From Gammaproteobacteria bacterium (GTDB lineage Bacteria; Pseudomonadota; Gammaproteobacteria; S012-40): a stretch of DNA of 64,000 nt. Of this stretch, positions 27,501-36,190 are shown in pieces. Numbering within the stretch: the stretch's first letter is position 1; each line of letters opens with the position of its first letter. The notes under the pieces were generated by a model that worked only from the letters and a program-made list of their open reading frames with translations, ran no database searches and had not been told where the DNA came from. The stretch lies in NCBI GenBank assembly GCA_029881255.1, contig JAOUMY010000002.1, positions 62,001 through 126,000 of the forward strand, read 5' to 3'. Position numbers and translations under genes: made by a program.

Positions 27501-27984
27501 TGTCTTTAACATCGAAGACTTGCTACTAGATATCGATAAGGAAAAACACGTCTTCCGCATAAAACCGGAAGCCCCTCCAATCAACGACATCACCTTACGC
27601 TATTACACTACGGACGGTAGCGCCGAGTTAGATAGCGAATTTGGCGCAATCGAAGGAAGTCTTCATTGGGCTAGCGGAGACGCAACAGAAAGAGAAATAC
27701 CTATACCACTTCTAAAAAACAAATTTGAACACGACCTGCACTTCAACCTGGTATTTGTCGTTGAATCAGGGTATGCCATTTTCGAGAACGGAAGTCTGGC
27801 AGTGATTACGATTCCTAAAAACAATCCCGGCCCAAAACCTAAGAAAAGCGCCATATCGTTTTCACTTCTAATTTTCATACTCTTAATTGGTATTCTTAGA
27901 GGAAACCATCAACTACGACATTTCAGAAAAAGCTCTCAAGCCCGCCCTTATAATCCAACCCTCTTGTCACCCGAAAGTGTGTAG
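21511..27984 (+). CDS. giant S8 subtilisin-like protease with PKD, RCC1 and cadherin-like domains
   Basis: A 2157-residue exported serine protease (start ATG 21511 gives a clean signal peptide ending DVYAQ; an upstream ATG at 21445 adds 22 polar residues). After an I9-like propeptide comes the S8 domain with a complete triad: Asp175 (VAVVDTGVDYTH), His230 (HGTHVAGT) and Ser390 (GTSMATPHVAG). Then a linker domain, about five PKD-type repeats (about 743-1170; YSWDFGDG, SYLWDFGDG), and an Ig/REJ-like domain interrupted by about seven RCC1-like repeats (about 1236-1600), each with paired cysteines (HTCAI and WCWG). Three or four cadherin/VCBS-like repeats and a Calx-beta-like domain follow. A C-terminal membrane helix (ISFSLLIFILLIGIL) and basic tail anchor it. 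A surface protease-adhesin; single gene. Confidence 0.92.
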   Translation: MRFVLNHFLLLTCCGIGTLLFADVYAQDEAEKHHPQRFLIKYKNSVDQQPHRVRSRHRHIKDIKPLFDHSDRPVRSRLSKSPKHRELDRWHELSIADNANWNRTFEQLSKDPDIEFVEPDFVVNTDAVPTDPSFGQLWGLVNTGQAGGSIGNDIGVENAWTSASPGDGVVVAVVDTGVDYTHKDLADNIWKNTNEIPDNGIDDDGNGYIDDVRGYDFVNNDPDPFDDNQHGTHVAGTIAAVANNDEGIVGVAWSSKIMVVKSLSSSGGGLTSNNIRAIQYAIDNGANIINTSWGSSGYSQLLYDVISAANDAGISVVAASGNSAVDTEIIPHYPASFNLPNIIGVSSFDRYGRLSSVSNWGKNSVHVSAPGSSIYSTIPGNFYRNLSGTSMATPHVAGAAALILADDFTRTPEQIKQLLISTSTFTEPLNGKTISNGRINVTNALNCQAGALQIIPTSHANNFKIPSDQPQIFKAKIYSCDKQINNVQLVMRVNNEIDVGLNDAGIQGDELAGDGIYSATWNPHLNGDVTLVFSASHPYYASATKSLNGSIYVKTEYQIDDTISYNWQDASSGTPLNLSNDSNTLFVFGFPFEFYNTIYDRVYVSSNGIMSFAKSTSSYSNTAIPNNNAPNNFIAPFWTDLNPDFGGNIYVMTSGVQPNRKFIVSWDDVHVNNDQIPNGGSFQVILAEGSSQILFQYKDVIFNSTDDNGNNATVGIENIEGTKGVQYSHNTPSINNNMAIQFKPIRRPTATAGGPYQSEVDQAVNFTSTVSSPLAGAIFTYSWDFGDGSSSTEPHPTHTYSQRGIFEVTLVVNDGNEDSLPALTSVVVGSNLSPIAHAGGPYTGFAQQNIAFDGSQSSDQDGDALSYLWDFGDGSNGFGIFPSHTYAAPGNYIVTLVVHDGFDTSAPATASVSVENQAPVAVIDAPSRGAANIPIHFSASSSHDPDLQTLTYSWDFGDGQSLSLENPSHEFSSTGLFTVTLTVSDGALTDSVQHQIEIVTNTQPVADPGGPYQEYVGNSITFDGSGSFDADGDALTYVWGFGDGNSANGIAPTHTYANKGSYNLSLLVNDGLSDSQIANTTVTVPNRAPTAKITSQVGDKIDLGLFAIFSGTSSFDPDGDSLSYSWKVNGTHVSTAANYSRAFSQYGNFSITLTVSDGDEDSLPAERVLRVITPPISNAGELQVYSPDETAELNGDNSSDIDGRINTYAWQQTFGPTVEVINSDASRASFVVPSSSVFWKTVSAGTNHTCAIDSEQAMWCWGSNAFRQIKQNSSTTATAIYPSPESISIDGNSHWREVSSGGRHTCAISVDDRLFCWGDNSFGQLGIGNNGAYQEVVTQDNVKWRTVSAGEYHTCAIDVGEKLYCWGDNSVGKLGLGDTLRRETPEHVDSPTGTGWKSVDAATSHTCAQDTLNTLWCWGSNSSGQIGIDATTTEQTQPAKVPTPSQSTYWKTFSVGESHSCAKSSIDGNLYCWGEIYIGGIATPNSTSNIFTPAQVITEHDYVQISSGNGFNCALATSKQVYCWGRNPNGENGTGNLPSTSAPTNPILFNSHIALVSSGKHHSCVLTDLGSIACWGENAYNKVAPDSLSSHKSPVFAARNDNLLGFQLTVTDDDGLTSTDNTNIVINQRPIAVTPGYVSSNQNLNIVINGSASYDAELSDISYAWRLGGELISTDPVLTHTFAEAGEYSVQLTVNDGYTDSLASSTTVFINTMPTAQDDNVTVLEDKTLVIDVLANDSDESLDSIIIGFSQPSHGYLTLESNRFSYTPIANYSGPDSFEYTVTDAMGLQSTANVLIDVIAVNDVPEINNLALQTQEDAPVSGILVAHDVDSNDISFTIHSPPQNGKIEGLNTNTGEFTFVPAANFSGTIEFEALASDGIDNSLPAKVKIDVLAINDSPVAADDYYVTLEGQNLKTGNVLGNDTDVDGDVLMVLQLEQPQNGTAYSNNDGTFTYTPNEGYTGEDSFSYTISDGHQGRDDAIVHITVNPYTDETPISPVVFNIEDLLLDIDKEKHVFRIKPEAPPINDITLRYYTTDGSAELDSEFGAIEGSLHWASGDATEREIPIPLLKNKFEHDLHFNLVFVVESGYAIFENGSLAVITIPKNNPGPKPKKSAISFSLLIFILLIGILRGNHQLRHFRKSSQARPYNPTLLSPESV

Positions 27985-28063
27985 ATTTGCAAATTTTACT
28001 AAAAACCTAACACCAAGGTATTAATCCAAAAGAAGAAAATTCATCTATTTTTCACCGTCTTGC

Positions 28064-28091
28064 TCAAGATTCGCCAAATTAATGCCGTTAC
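28064..28091 (+). promoter_or_regulatory. sigma-28 (FliA)-like promoter for the flagellinolysin
   Basis: TCAAGATT (28064-28071), 12-nt spacer, GCCGTTAC (28084-28091). Against the consensus TAAAGTTT-N11-GCCGATAA this has six of eight matches in each box and a spacer one base long. The position, about 37 bp before the start codon, is normal for flagellin genes. Confidence 0.45.
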
Positions 28092-28127
28092 AGTGTGTGA
28101 TTAAATGGGAAATCGCTGGTTTTTATT

Positions 28128-29828
28128 ATGCCAATGATCATAAACACTAACACGATGGCGCTGAACGCCAATAAGGCGTACAACCGCAACTCTGAGACGC
28201 TAAGCACCTCCATGCGTAGGCTTTCGTCTGGCTTGCGTATCAATAGCGCTAAAGACGATGCGGCAGGCCTCGCGATTTCCGAACGATTTACTACGCAGGT
28301 GCGCGGACTGACGGTAGCGACACGAAACGTGAATGATGGCATTTCCATGTTGCAAACTGCCGAAGGTGCAATGCAAGAAATCTCCAACATGTTGCAGCGT
28401 ATGCGTGAACTATCAGTTCAGGCTGCTAACGCAACTAACTCCGTCGGTGATCGCCGCGCTCTACAGCTAGAAGTCTCGCAACTCGTTACTGAAGTTACAC
28501 GCATTGCCGAAACGACGAATTTCAACGGGGTTAAAATCCTGAATGACTACGCTAAGGTTGGCCCGCAAGGGAAAGAATCCGAAGTCATTGATGCCTTGAA
28601 ACGTGGCTGGCTTGAAGCCAGCGAAACAGCCTTGAACCGGTATTTCGGTCTAAGCCTCAAGAACGCCACCATGACGGTATCTCTATACAATGACCCTACG
28701 GATGCTGCATGGGGACGAGCAGGCGGCGCTCCAGGAAATCTGAGCTATATGCTCAATATGGCCTACCTAAACAATGTAGAAATCGATCTAAAAAATGGTG
28801 GTAATGGCCCGTTCTATATGGATCGACTTGCTGCACATGAGTTGGTGCATGCGGCAATGGCGAATGAAGGGATGATCATCGCGGGAGAAAACTGGTTTAC
28901 CGAGGGAACTGCGGAATTGCTCCCTGGCGGTGATGAACGCGTTGAAAGCGAAGGTGGCATTAGCGCAGTAATGGCGGCCAATGATCTAACCGCCTGGCCC
29001 GCTGCCCCAGCAATCGGATCTAGCGGCCAATACGCCAAGGCCTACCTGGCCGTACGCTATATCCATTCCAAGGCGGGAGGATATGACCAGGACAATGTGA
29101 ACATTTCCGGAATCGGTCGCGTATTCGACCTGATGCGACAGGGAAACACTCTGCTCGACTCCATAAATACGGCAACCGGTGAAAACTACGCCGCCATGGC
29201 CGACTTTCATGCCGACTTTAATGCAAACGGCGAAGCCTACCTGTTAGCCAATGGTTACGAGGAAGGCGACGGCGATACGGGAGCTGTCGGTGGTAGAAAC
29301 GCAGAGAACGGTGATTACTACCGGGATACAAGCGCGGAACACGTGATCTACGACATGAATCACTATCAACAAAATCCCACCGAAGCAGACATCAAATGGG
29401 CGGTAGAAGAATCATCAAATTCGAGCGGCTATGCCCAGTACCTGCAATTCCAGGCCGGAGCGAATCCGTATCAGGTCATACAGGCAGGTTTCGTATCTGC
29501 AAGTGCAAAGTCTTTGGGTATTGACGATCTCGATCTTGTCGAATATTCAGGCGTCGCAATTGGCGACGTTGATACCGCTCTCGATTTTATCAACGCACAA
29601 CGGGCGCGCCTGGGTGCACAGATGAGTCGACTCGAAAGTACAATACGTAATAACGAAAACAATATAGAAAACCTTTCCGCATCACGCTCTCGCATACGCG
29701 ATGCGGACTACGCGGTTGAAATGGCCGATTTCACTCGCAGCCAGATTCTAAGCAATGCCTCAACCGCGATGACGGCACAGGCACAGCAAGTACCTTCTCT
29801 AGCCCTGAGTCTACTACAAGGCTTGTAA
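28128..29828 (+). CDS. flagellinolysin: flagellin with an embedded metallopeptidase domain
   Basis: A 566-residue flagellin. Residues 1 to about 145 are standard D0/D1 ([37 protein letters not shown], ending [11 protein letters not shown]). About 470-566 form the C-terminal D1/D0 ([20 protein letters not shown], ending LSLLQGL). The hypervariable middle (about 146-445) is replaced by a zinc metallopeptidase: HELVH (His237, Glu238, His241) and, 18 residues on, NWFTEGTAE with Glu259 as likely third ligand, as in M9-like gluzincins. All key residues are intact. This is the architecture described as flagellinolysin, in which the filament itself is proteolytic. No other flagellar gene is in the window. 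The ribosome-binding site is poor. Confidence 0.93.
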   Translation: MPMIINTNTMALNANKAYNRNSETLSTSMRRLSSGLRINSAKDDAAGLAISERFTTQVRGLTVATRNVNDGISMLQTAEGAMQEISNMLQRMRELSVQAANATNSVGDRRALQLEVSQLVTEVTRIAETTNFNGVKILNDYAKVGPQGKESEVIDALKRGWLEASETALNRYFGLSLKNATMTVSLYNDPTDAAWGRAGGAPGNLSYMLNMAYLNNVEIDLKNGGNGPFYMDRLAAHELVHAAMANEGMIIAGENWFTEGTAELLPGGDERVESEGGISAVMAANDLTAWPAAPAIGSSGQYAKAYLAVRYIHSKAGGYDQDNVNISGIGRVFDLMRQGNTLLDSINTATGENYAAMADFHADFNANGEAYLLANGYEEGDGDTGAVGGRNAENGDYYRDTSAEHVIYDMNHYQQNPTEADIKWAVEESSNSSGYAQYLQFQAGANPYQVIQAGFVSASAKSLGIDDLDLVEYSGVAIGDVDTALDFINAQRARLGAQMSRLESTIRNNENNIENLSASRSRIRDADYAVEMADFTRSQILSNASTAMTAQAQQVPSLALSLLQGL

Positions 29829-29918
29829 TCGGTTCTTTTAGTCTCCAGTCAACTCTGAAATTCTACCCATATTCTTTCCGCAAATAGTCAATCAAAAAAC
29901 ACAAGCTATTTAGATCAA

Positions 29919-31310
29919 CTACTTTATTACATAATTCAGGAACAAGGTGAATTGCCTTTCTGTCTTTTCTTCCTCTACGTAAAAATAAATGTCGTCATAG
30001 CTATCGATATAGCCGTAACGTTTAATAATAGTATTCTTCAGTCCTATGCCCAATCGTGAAAATTGATATTGCAATTTAAACTCGTGACGAGAAATGTCGT
30101 CATTGTAGTTATAATATCGCAGTTGAATTTCCTCGAATCGATTGTATTTGTCGATGGAGTCATAGCGATGAAGACTTCCGCGGTATGATAGGCTCCAATC
30201 ACCTACTTCCAGAATCAGATCTGCGCGAGCTGTCCAGCCAAAAGCGTAATAGTAGCCGAGCGTCGAAGTGACAACGCGTATATCAAAGAGATCGATATAG
30301 TTGTCGAGTTGCTCCAATGCCAGGGCATCAATCATGGCGAAGTCGTAGTACGCCCCCAATTGGATTCGATAGTCGAATATGCCAAAACGATTTCGAACGA
30401 GACTAGATACGCCGAGCAGATTTACCGCGCCAAACCAATCCTGATTTGCATTGTAGAGCCTGGTTTCGAACTCGATACCGCTAGCCAATCCAACTAAGAG
30501 CTGATGACGCCGAGTACGGGTTGATCGTTCTACAACTCCTTTAAATGCAATGTCAGCAACCGTTGCGAAGTCGATACTTCCCGATGTGTTATCGATTCGT
30601 GCATTAAGACTCGCGTATGCTACATAATTGCTCGTTTCCCGTTGAGCAATTCGATCCCGCACACTCTCGAATCCAAGAGAAAGCGTTTGAAATATTTCAT
30701 TGCCGTAGGCTCTCTGTGAATACCCCACTTGAATATCAAAGTTTCCATAAACCGGTGTTTGGTATCGTATATCCCTCGCACTTCCAATCGCAGCGAAAGG
30801 GTCGAATAAATAGGACGCCCAAGCCCAATCTTTTTGCCTACGTAAAAGCGGCGCAATCTGGAACATCGCCTCCCCCAAAGAGCTGCCGCCAAACCCGGTC
30901 AATATTTGGTCGCCTATGCTGAAAACTTCTCGATATTCGATACCATATTCCCAGACGATGGAACCCAGGTGGCTAAATATCAGGCCATGAAAAAAGTCGA
31001 GCTTATTGATTCTTGCCATCTGATGGTAGGACGCACCTGTATACGTGTGCCCCCAATTGAAGTAGCGGTAGTTGGTGTCGTAGGAAAAATCCGTCCAATC
31101 CGAGTACTCACCTTGTCCAGACTGATTGAGCTCATGATCCGGTTCGCTGAGATCCAGTCGAATATAGTACAGCCCCGTATACGCCCCAAGTAATCCACCC
31201 AAATGCAGACTTGCCTTACCGAGCCTGTCCTGGTACGTATCGGCCACACAAATACTGCCGCTCAATAAGGCGCAGACAAAGGCGATTTGACGTAATGCTT
31301 TCGTTTTCAA
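29919..31310 (-). CDS. DUF3943 family outer-membrane protein
   Basis: A 463-residue exported protein with a signal peptide (about 1-23, ending SICVADT). Residues about 85-160 match DUF3943: GHTYTGASYHQMARINKLD, then HLGSIVWEYGIEYRE and ILTGFGGSSLGEAMF. The rest consists of alternating amphipathic strands with many Tyr residues, and suggests an outer-membrane barrel of 14 or more strands. The chosen start is a TTG at 31310 because no ATG or GTG gives a complete signal peptide; no Shine-Dalgarno is visible, so the start is uncertain. Function unknown. The stop lies 90 bp from the convergent flagellinolysin stop. Confidence 0.78.
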   Translation of the reverse strand: MKTKALRQIAFVCALLSGSICVADTYQDRLGKASLHLGGLLGAYTGLYYIRLDLSEPDHELNQSGQGEYSDWTDFSYDTNYRYFNWGHTYTGASYHQMARINKLDFFHGLIFSHLGSIVWEYGIEYREVFSIGDQILTGFGGSSLGEAMFQIAPLLRRQKDWAWASYLFDPFAAIGSARDIRYQTPVYGNFDIQVGYSQRAYGNEIFQTLSLGFESVRDRIAQRETSNYVAYASLNARIDNTSGSIDFATVADIAFKGVVERSTRTRRHQLLVGLASGIEFETRLYNANQDWFGAVNLLGVSSLVRNRFGIFDYRIQLGAYYDFAMIDALALEQLDNYIDLFDIRVVTSTLGYYYAFGWTARADLILEVGDWSLSYRGSLHRYDSIDKYNRFEEIQLRYYNYNDDISRHEFKLQYQFSRLGIGLKNTIIKRYGYIDSYDDIYFYVEEEKTERQFTLFLNYVIK

Positions 31311-31599
31311 GAAATTTTGTAAATATATTTGAATTATTTGTTGCTACGGTCTCGTCGAGATCTTCTTATAGCATTTTGATTCTACGATGAACGCATCATA
31401 AACATTTCATATGACTAAAGAAAGCATCCCGAGAGAAACCCCAGCCAACCGGATATAAGCCAATGATAGCGTTTCTCCTGCTCGCTATTGTCGGCCAATA
31501 ACGCACGAAACAATCGATAGTACTAGCGTTTTTCCTATGTAAATCATGGCCTTTTCTTCATTGCATACTTGGACTTAAACTAGAAGCGAAATTCATATC

Positions 31600-31626
31600 T
31601 AACACTATACCGCCTGCGGCCGATGT
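31600..31626 (+). promoter_or_regulatory. sigma-28-like promoter for the EF-hand gene
   Basis: TAACACTA (31600-31607), 11-nt spacer, GCCGATGT (31619-31626); the -10 box matches GCCGATAA at six of eight positions and the spacer is exact, while the -35 matches only partly. It ends 34 bp before the start codon at 31661. The remainder of the gap 31311-31599 shows nothing recognisable. Confidence 0.35.
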
Positions 31627-31660
31627 AGCTTTTATGAGATGTTGATATCAGGGGATCACC

Positions 31661-32767
31661 ATGAAAATCGACGCCAGCAAAGTGATGACGACCTCATCAC
31701 ATCAGTCAGTTCGACGCCATGAATTTACCGAGATAGGCGAAAGAACAAAAACGCTCACTGTGCCAGTTACCAACGTGCGTACGGCACCGAAAAATCAACT
31801 GAATCTACTACCAATAAATCCAAGACCAGCAGGCAAAACCTTACCACCGAATCTGCGTTCTCGTCATACCAGAATTGTAGACACTCCAAACGTTCAAACA
31901 GATGAGAAACCAGAGCAAATTCGCTCCGCTTCTTTACATAGCCTAAAAACACTGGTCGAGGCCTTTTTCGGTAAACCAATCAAACTCATCAATATCGACG
32001 ACTTTCAAGGTAGTACGACCGAAGCCATGAACGATGTCATTGAAAGCCAGCGAGGCCTGCCTGGCACTGGCGATCAGATCTCAGGAACGGCGCAACTAAA
32101 TTCCCGTCGTATACGACAGGAGTCTTTGTTCGAAGAAGAATGCAGTCGCTACAATGTAGCAAGCAGCATTCAAACCTTAGATGGTCGTAAAATTGAAATC
32201 GATTTGAGCCTCACCATGAGTCGCGAATTCAAAATGATGCGGCTAACCGAAATCAGCGAAGAGGAAATACGCAAGATTGTTGACCCGTTGGTCATAAATC
32301 TGGACGTAAATAGTGTTTCATTGAGTCAGTCGACATTTAATTTTGATTTGGATGCCAACGGTAGCACGGAAAAGCTATCTAGCTTAAAGAAAGGCAGCGG
32401 TTTCCTTGTGCTCGATAGAAACGGCGACCGCGTAATCAATGACGGAAGCGAAATGTTTGGCGCGATTAGCGGTGACGGTTTTGCCGAGCTTCGTAAATTC
32501 GATGAAGATAGCAATGGCTTTATCGACGAGGGAGATTCCATATTCTCGGAGCTTGAAATCTGGCTAAAAGACGACAGTGGTAACGACACGCTCATTGGAC
32601 TCGCACAGGCGAATATTGGCGCGATTTCCTTGCATGCATCGGAAACACCGTTTAGCCTCAACGATCAACAAGACAACGCCCAGCTGGGACAAATTCGCAA
32701 TACCGCTTTCTATCTTACGGAAGACGGTGAGGCCGGTTTTATTCAGCAGGTAGACTTTCTGGTTTAG
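31661..32767 (+). CDS. EF-hand/calcium-binding-type protein, 368 aa
   Basis: A protein with no signal peptide, a Thr/Ser/Arg-rich variable first half and a conserved C-terminal module. From about residue 225, FNFDLDANGS, FLVLDRNGDRVINDGSEMFG, GFAELRKFDEDSNGFIDEG and IFSELEIW form repeated DxDxNGxID calcium-binding loops of the dockerin/EF-hand kind found in many RTX-like and Vibrio/Pseudomonas proteins. Start ATG 31661 follows GGGGATC. The role is unknown. The sigma-28-like promoter and the nearby flagellin raise the possibility of a flagellum-linked protein, which is inference. The following M48 gene is convergent. Confidence 0.75.
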   Translation: MKIDASKVMTTSSHQSVRRHEFTEIGERTKTLTVPVTNVRTAPKNQLNLLPINPRPAGKTLPPNLRSRHTRIVDTPNVQTDEKPEQIRSASLHSLKTLVEAFFGKPIKLINIDDFQGSTTEAMNDVIESQRGLPGTGDQISGTAQLNSRRIRQESLFEEECSRYNVASSIQTLDGRKIEIDLSLTMSREFKMMRLTEISEEEIRKIVDPLVINLDVNSVSLSQSTFNFDLDANGSTEKLSSLKKGSGFLVLDRNGDRVINDGSEMFGAISGDGFAELRKFDEDSNGFIDEGDSIFSELEIWLKDDSGNDTLIGLAQANIGAISLHASETPFSLNDQQDNAQLGQIRNTAFYLTEDGEAGFIQQVDFLV

Positions 32768-32863
32768 CTCTCCTGGTCGCAAAATTATTGCACAGGATGA
32801 CAACCTTACCCGTTTGATGGCTGGCAAATTCACACCGACAGAAATCCTATGGCCTTTTGATGA

Positions 32864-34783
32864 CTATAGCCGACTCGGTAGCGGCGGCAGTGGACAATCA
32901 AGACTACTTGCCACGACATGTAACACATCGTTACCCACGGCAGTCACTATATTATCGGCGGCGAGACAGGCGACTGCCGCCCTGAGGATCTTACGCTTGA
33001 TCAGTGGTTTGGCATCGGCCAGTTGGTTAAGCGCCTTGTCCAGTTCTGCAATCAGCACTTTCTCGCGTGGAAGCATCGTAAGCGCACCTGCGCCTATTTC
33101 TGCTTTCGCAGCGTCGAAGGCTGCATGCGCCGCGGCCTGGTCACTGTGTTCCAGATATGACAGCGCCGACAGAAGAAACTCCAGTTCCTTCTTTACTGCG
33201 CCTAGATGATTATGCCTATGACTTCTTTTCTTCAAACCAAAGGCATCATCAACCTTTTCTTTCAAAAGACGAAAGGCTATCCATTCATCTATACTGAGTT
33301 TGTTATCCGACACGATGATTCGTTTGATATTTTCCTGAAAAACCAGGTATTGCTCCTTGGAGAGCGCACGTATTGCCGGAAAACACAACTCAAAAAGTGG
33401 CAGGCGCAGGTCTTTTGGCAGAATGTTAATCTCATCAAAAAGCACTTGAGTCTTCTCAAACACCTGAGTGTCAGCGTATCGTTTTAGTATCACCCACTGA
33501 TCTTCTCTGGCATTAGGGTCCGCATGCAATAGTAAGGCATAAACTACTGCGCGTGCGCCATACGGATCATATGCCTCACGCTTCAGGCCATCGGGTAGCT
33601 TGGCAATAATATCTTGCGCAATGGCCAAATCAGCTTGCGTAGGGTGGCCGATGCGATCTATGGCCTGATACACTTCAGCCAGCGTCACCACCATCGCCAG
33701 TTTCTTTTGTTTATTCGCTTCGTTTCGACTACTTTGGAATTCCGGTGCTGAAATTTCGTTTTTCGGCTTTACAAACCGTCCATTCCAATTGGGTTGTATG
33801 CGTCGAATCCGATCTTTTAACGGTGGATGAGTAGAAAACAGGAAACCAGAAACACCTTTGGAAAAATAGGCATGGCTGTATTGACTCGCCGCCGGAGACA
33901 TTAGTAGCGATCCCACGCTACCACCACCAATCTTTTTGAGCGCACCCGCAATACTCGACGGATTGCGCGTATATTGTACAGCAGCCGCATCAGCGAGATA
34001 TTCCCGTTGTCTACTGATGACGGCTTTTATCCACTTACCAAAAAATACGCCGATATAACCTGCGACAAATAACAACAGGCCGAAGGCAAAAAATATCAAC
34101 GCCGCATTTCTGCTGTCCTTGCTGCTGCGGAAGCCGCTCACATGACGACTCGCTCGCAACACGTAGTAGCCTATTTCACCCAGCAATACGATTCCGCCTA
34201 TGATGCCCATCAGACGTATATTCATACGCATGTCGCCATTGAAGATATGACTGAATTCATGCGCGACGACGCCTTGCAACTCATCGCGGGTCAACATAGT
34301 GACTGCGCCACGAGTGACCCCTATCACGGCATCATTTGGAGACCAACCGGCGGCAAAGGCGTTTATACTGCTTTCCTCCAGCAGATAGACGCTAGGCACC
34401 GGTGTGCCAGAAGCGATCGCCATCTCAGCCACGACATTCAGTATGCGTTTGTGTACAACAGCATTGCTGTTTTGCGGTATTAGTCGGCCACCCAAAGCCT
34501 CTGCTATAGATCGACCTCCTCCGCGAAGTTCCATCGTTTTCACTAAACTACCAAGGGCGATAACACCGAGTGTAAAAAGTGATACGACGACTACAAACTG
34601 CAAATTGAAAGCAGCCTCAAGCTCAGCAAGCGTGGAAGGAAAAACGTCGGTATTGCTATAGGACAGCAATCCCAACGCAACGATATCAATGATAGCAACA
34701 AGCGAAATCACCGAAAGCAGGAAAAGAAAAATCAATACGCCGGTATTGCGTTTCGCGACAGCCTGGGCTTCAAAATAATTCAT
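32864..34783 (-). CDS. M48 family metalloprotease (HtpX-like) with C-terminal extension
   Basis: A 639-residue inner-membrane protease. Two N-terminal helices (about 15-42 and 62-85) precede the catalytic domain with VVAHEFSHIFNGD (His175, Glu176, His179) and the downstream glutamate ligand in RQREYLADAAAV; two more helices lie between them. THPPLKDRIRRI closes the M48 core. The extra C-terminal 280 residues, helical and charged, are longer than in HtpX (about 290 aa in total) and probably form a regulatory or TerB-like domain. It lies 18 bp after lemA, the common LemA-M48 pairing. Predicted role: membrane-protein quality control. A duplicated or alternative role in envelope stress cannot be excluded. 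Confidence 0.88.
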   Translation of the reverse strand: MNYFEAQAVAKRNTGVLIFLFLLSVISLVAIIDIVALGLLSYSNTDVFPSTLAELEAAFNLQFVVVVSLFTLGVIALGSLVKTMELRGGGRSIAEALGGRLIPQNSNAVVHKRILNVVAEMAIASGTPVPSVYLLEESSINAFAAGWSPNDAVIGVTRGAVTMLTRDELQGVVAHEFSHIFNGDMRMNIRLMGIIGGIVLLGEIGYYVLRASRHVSGFRSSKDSRNAALIFFAFGLLLFVAGYIGVFFGKWIKAVISRQREYLADAAAVQYTRNPSSIAGALKKIGGGSVGSLLMSPAASQYSHAYFSKGVSGFLFSTHPPLKDRIRRIQPNWNGRFVKPKNEISAPEFQSSRNEANKQKKLAMVVTLAEVYQAIDRIGHPTQADLAIAQDIIAKLPDGLKREAYDPYGARAVVYALLLHADPNAREDQWVILKRYADTQVFEKTQVLFDEINILPKDLRLPLFELCFPAIRALSKEQYLVFQENIKRIIVSDNKLSIDEWIAFRLLKEKVDDAFGLKKRSHRHNHLGAVKKELEFLLSALSYLEHSDQAAAHAAFDAAKAEIGAGALTMLPREKVLIAELDKALNQLADAKPLIKRKILRAAVACLAADNIVTAVGNDVLHVVASSLDCPLPPLPSRL

Positions 34784-34801
34784 CGCTTATTACGCCATTG
34801 G

Positions 34802-35398
34802 CTAAAAAGATACCTTAGGCGCTTTTTGAAAGGCGGCGCTATCTTCAAATTGTAGCTGTTGTGCGTCTCGTGAGTGACCAAATGCACCGGCTAGCACGAC
34901 TTGCGGGAAGGATTGCTTGTAGGTATTGTACTCCATGACTGAATCATTGAATGCCTGTCTTGCAAATGCCACGCGATTCTCCGTGCTGGTCAATTCCTCG
35001 GACAGCTGCATCATATTCTGATTGGCTTTCAGGTCGGGATAGGCCTCCATAACTACATTGAGTTTGCCCATTGCCCCAGCAAGGCCGGATTCCGCGGAGG
35101 AGAGCTTGCGTATGGCGTCAGGATTTGCAGGATCCTCATGAGCAGCCGTAAGTCCTTCACTCGCGGCATTACGTGCCGCAATAACCGCTTCCAGGGTTTC
35201 ACGTTCATGTGACATATATCCCTTGGCAGTTTCAATCAGGTTCGGTATCAAATCATAGCGACGTTTTAGTTGTACTTCGATTTGCGCAAACGCATTGGTA
35301 ATGCGATTTTTTAGTGCCACCAATTGATTGAATATAGCAATCACATAAAGTACCACTGCCCCAATGACAGCCAAGGTGATGATGGTCGACGTTTCCAT
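34802..35398 (-). CDS. lemA: LemA family protein
   Basis: A 198-residue protein with one N-terminal membrane helix (about 5-25, [19 protein letters not shown]) and a long alpha-helical domain. Family hallmarks are [24 protein letters not shown], the central [37 protein letters not shown] and YNTYKQSFP near the end. ATG 35398 is chosen for its GAGGGA ribosome-binding site; an upstream in-frame start would add 19 unlikely residues. It is co-transcribed with the M48 protease. In other bacteria such pairs act on envelope stress and protein export, but a defined biochemical role is lacking. Confidence 0.92.
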   Translation of the reverse strand: METSTIITLAVIGAVVLYVIAIFNQLVALKNRITNAFAQIEVQLKRRYDLIPNLIETAKGYMSHERETLEAVIAARNAASEGLTAAHEDPANPDAIRKLSSAESGLAGAMGKLNVVMEAYPDLKANQNMMQLSEELTSTENRVAFARQAFNDSVMEYNTYKQSFPQVVLAGAFGHSRDAQQLQFEDSAAFQKAPKVSF

Positions 35399-35421
35399 TA
35401 TTTTCCCTCTTTTATATTTAC

Positions 35422-35697
35422 TTAATTCAACGATGGCCATAGCGGCGCTGAACATTCCTCAGGATGAGTCTCACACCAATGAGAATCATCTTCTTCCGGC
35501 ATTTTCTTTTCGCGACTGTCTTCATAGATATAGACAAAAATGGCGAAGAGAATAAGCGACACGATAAGACTTTTTTGCATCGCCTGCATCACATCCTGTT
35601 TTTCTCTTTGAGCCTTCCGATAAAAATAGATGCCCGGGATAAGAAGACACGCGGCTATCCCAATCACAGAGACTAATAACATATTGAATTCGTGCAC
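35422..35697 (-). CDS. small two-helix membrane protein
   Basis: A 91-residue protein with helices at about 7-26 ([20 protein letters not shown]) and 43-60 ([16 protein letters not shown]), then an acidic tail with two cysteines (WCETHPEEC). The frame opens with GTG 35697, five bases after AGGAG; the internal ATG 35682 is less favourable. It ends 23 bp before lemA on the same strand, so it is probably the first gene of a three-gene operon with lemA and the M48 protease. Family not recognised. Confidence 0.6.
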   Translation of the reverse strand: MHEFNMLLVSVIGIAACLLIPGIYFYRKAQREKQDVMQAMQKSLIVSLILFAIFVYIYEDSREKKMPEEDDSHWCETHPEECSAPLWPSLN

Positions 35698-36190
35698 AGA
35701 TACTCCTCAGACAAACTTTCGCTTGCGCAAATAGCCTAATCAGCCCAGCCTATGATAACAAAAGACGTGTGACAGGGTTGATACTATGACAAGTCTTTCC
35801 TGGCAATAACCACCATATAATACGACGTCCATCCGTATGGCCCCCTCCTTGAGTTATGGCCGGACGATACGCCTCTCGTCTATGTGTTTTACAGGATACT
35901 TTACCAACATTGAAAAAATTGTAGTAGACACCGCTGAGCGTCTGGCGGTTCATTTTCCGTTCGCGTGAATCAGGTGTTTGGGTATCCCCTGTTGAATGCC
36001 CGACCACCATAGCTACGTCAAGCTGCGTGCAATTACAAGCAGCCGCCCCATTGTTTCAATATTGGTTCGAACAGGCTATCCTCGGTAGAACTTGCTAAAA
36101 CCGGTGATTTCAGAGAGAATCCGGCCAGGATTTACCCTTTTTGCGTTACTATTGGCGACTCTTTGGAGTTGGCCCTCGCAGGACAGAAGC
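35698..36190. other. intergenic region, no supported gene
   Basis: About 490 bp between divergent transcription units. Short frames on both strands lack initiation signals or plausible composition. No clear promoter or repeat was seen. Confidence 0.4.

Noticed and set aside
21714-27878. Antisense frames across the subtilase gene
   Set aside because: Shadows of a 6.5-kb coding sequence; the sense frame has full domain support.
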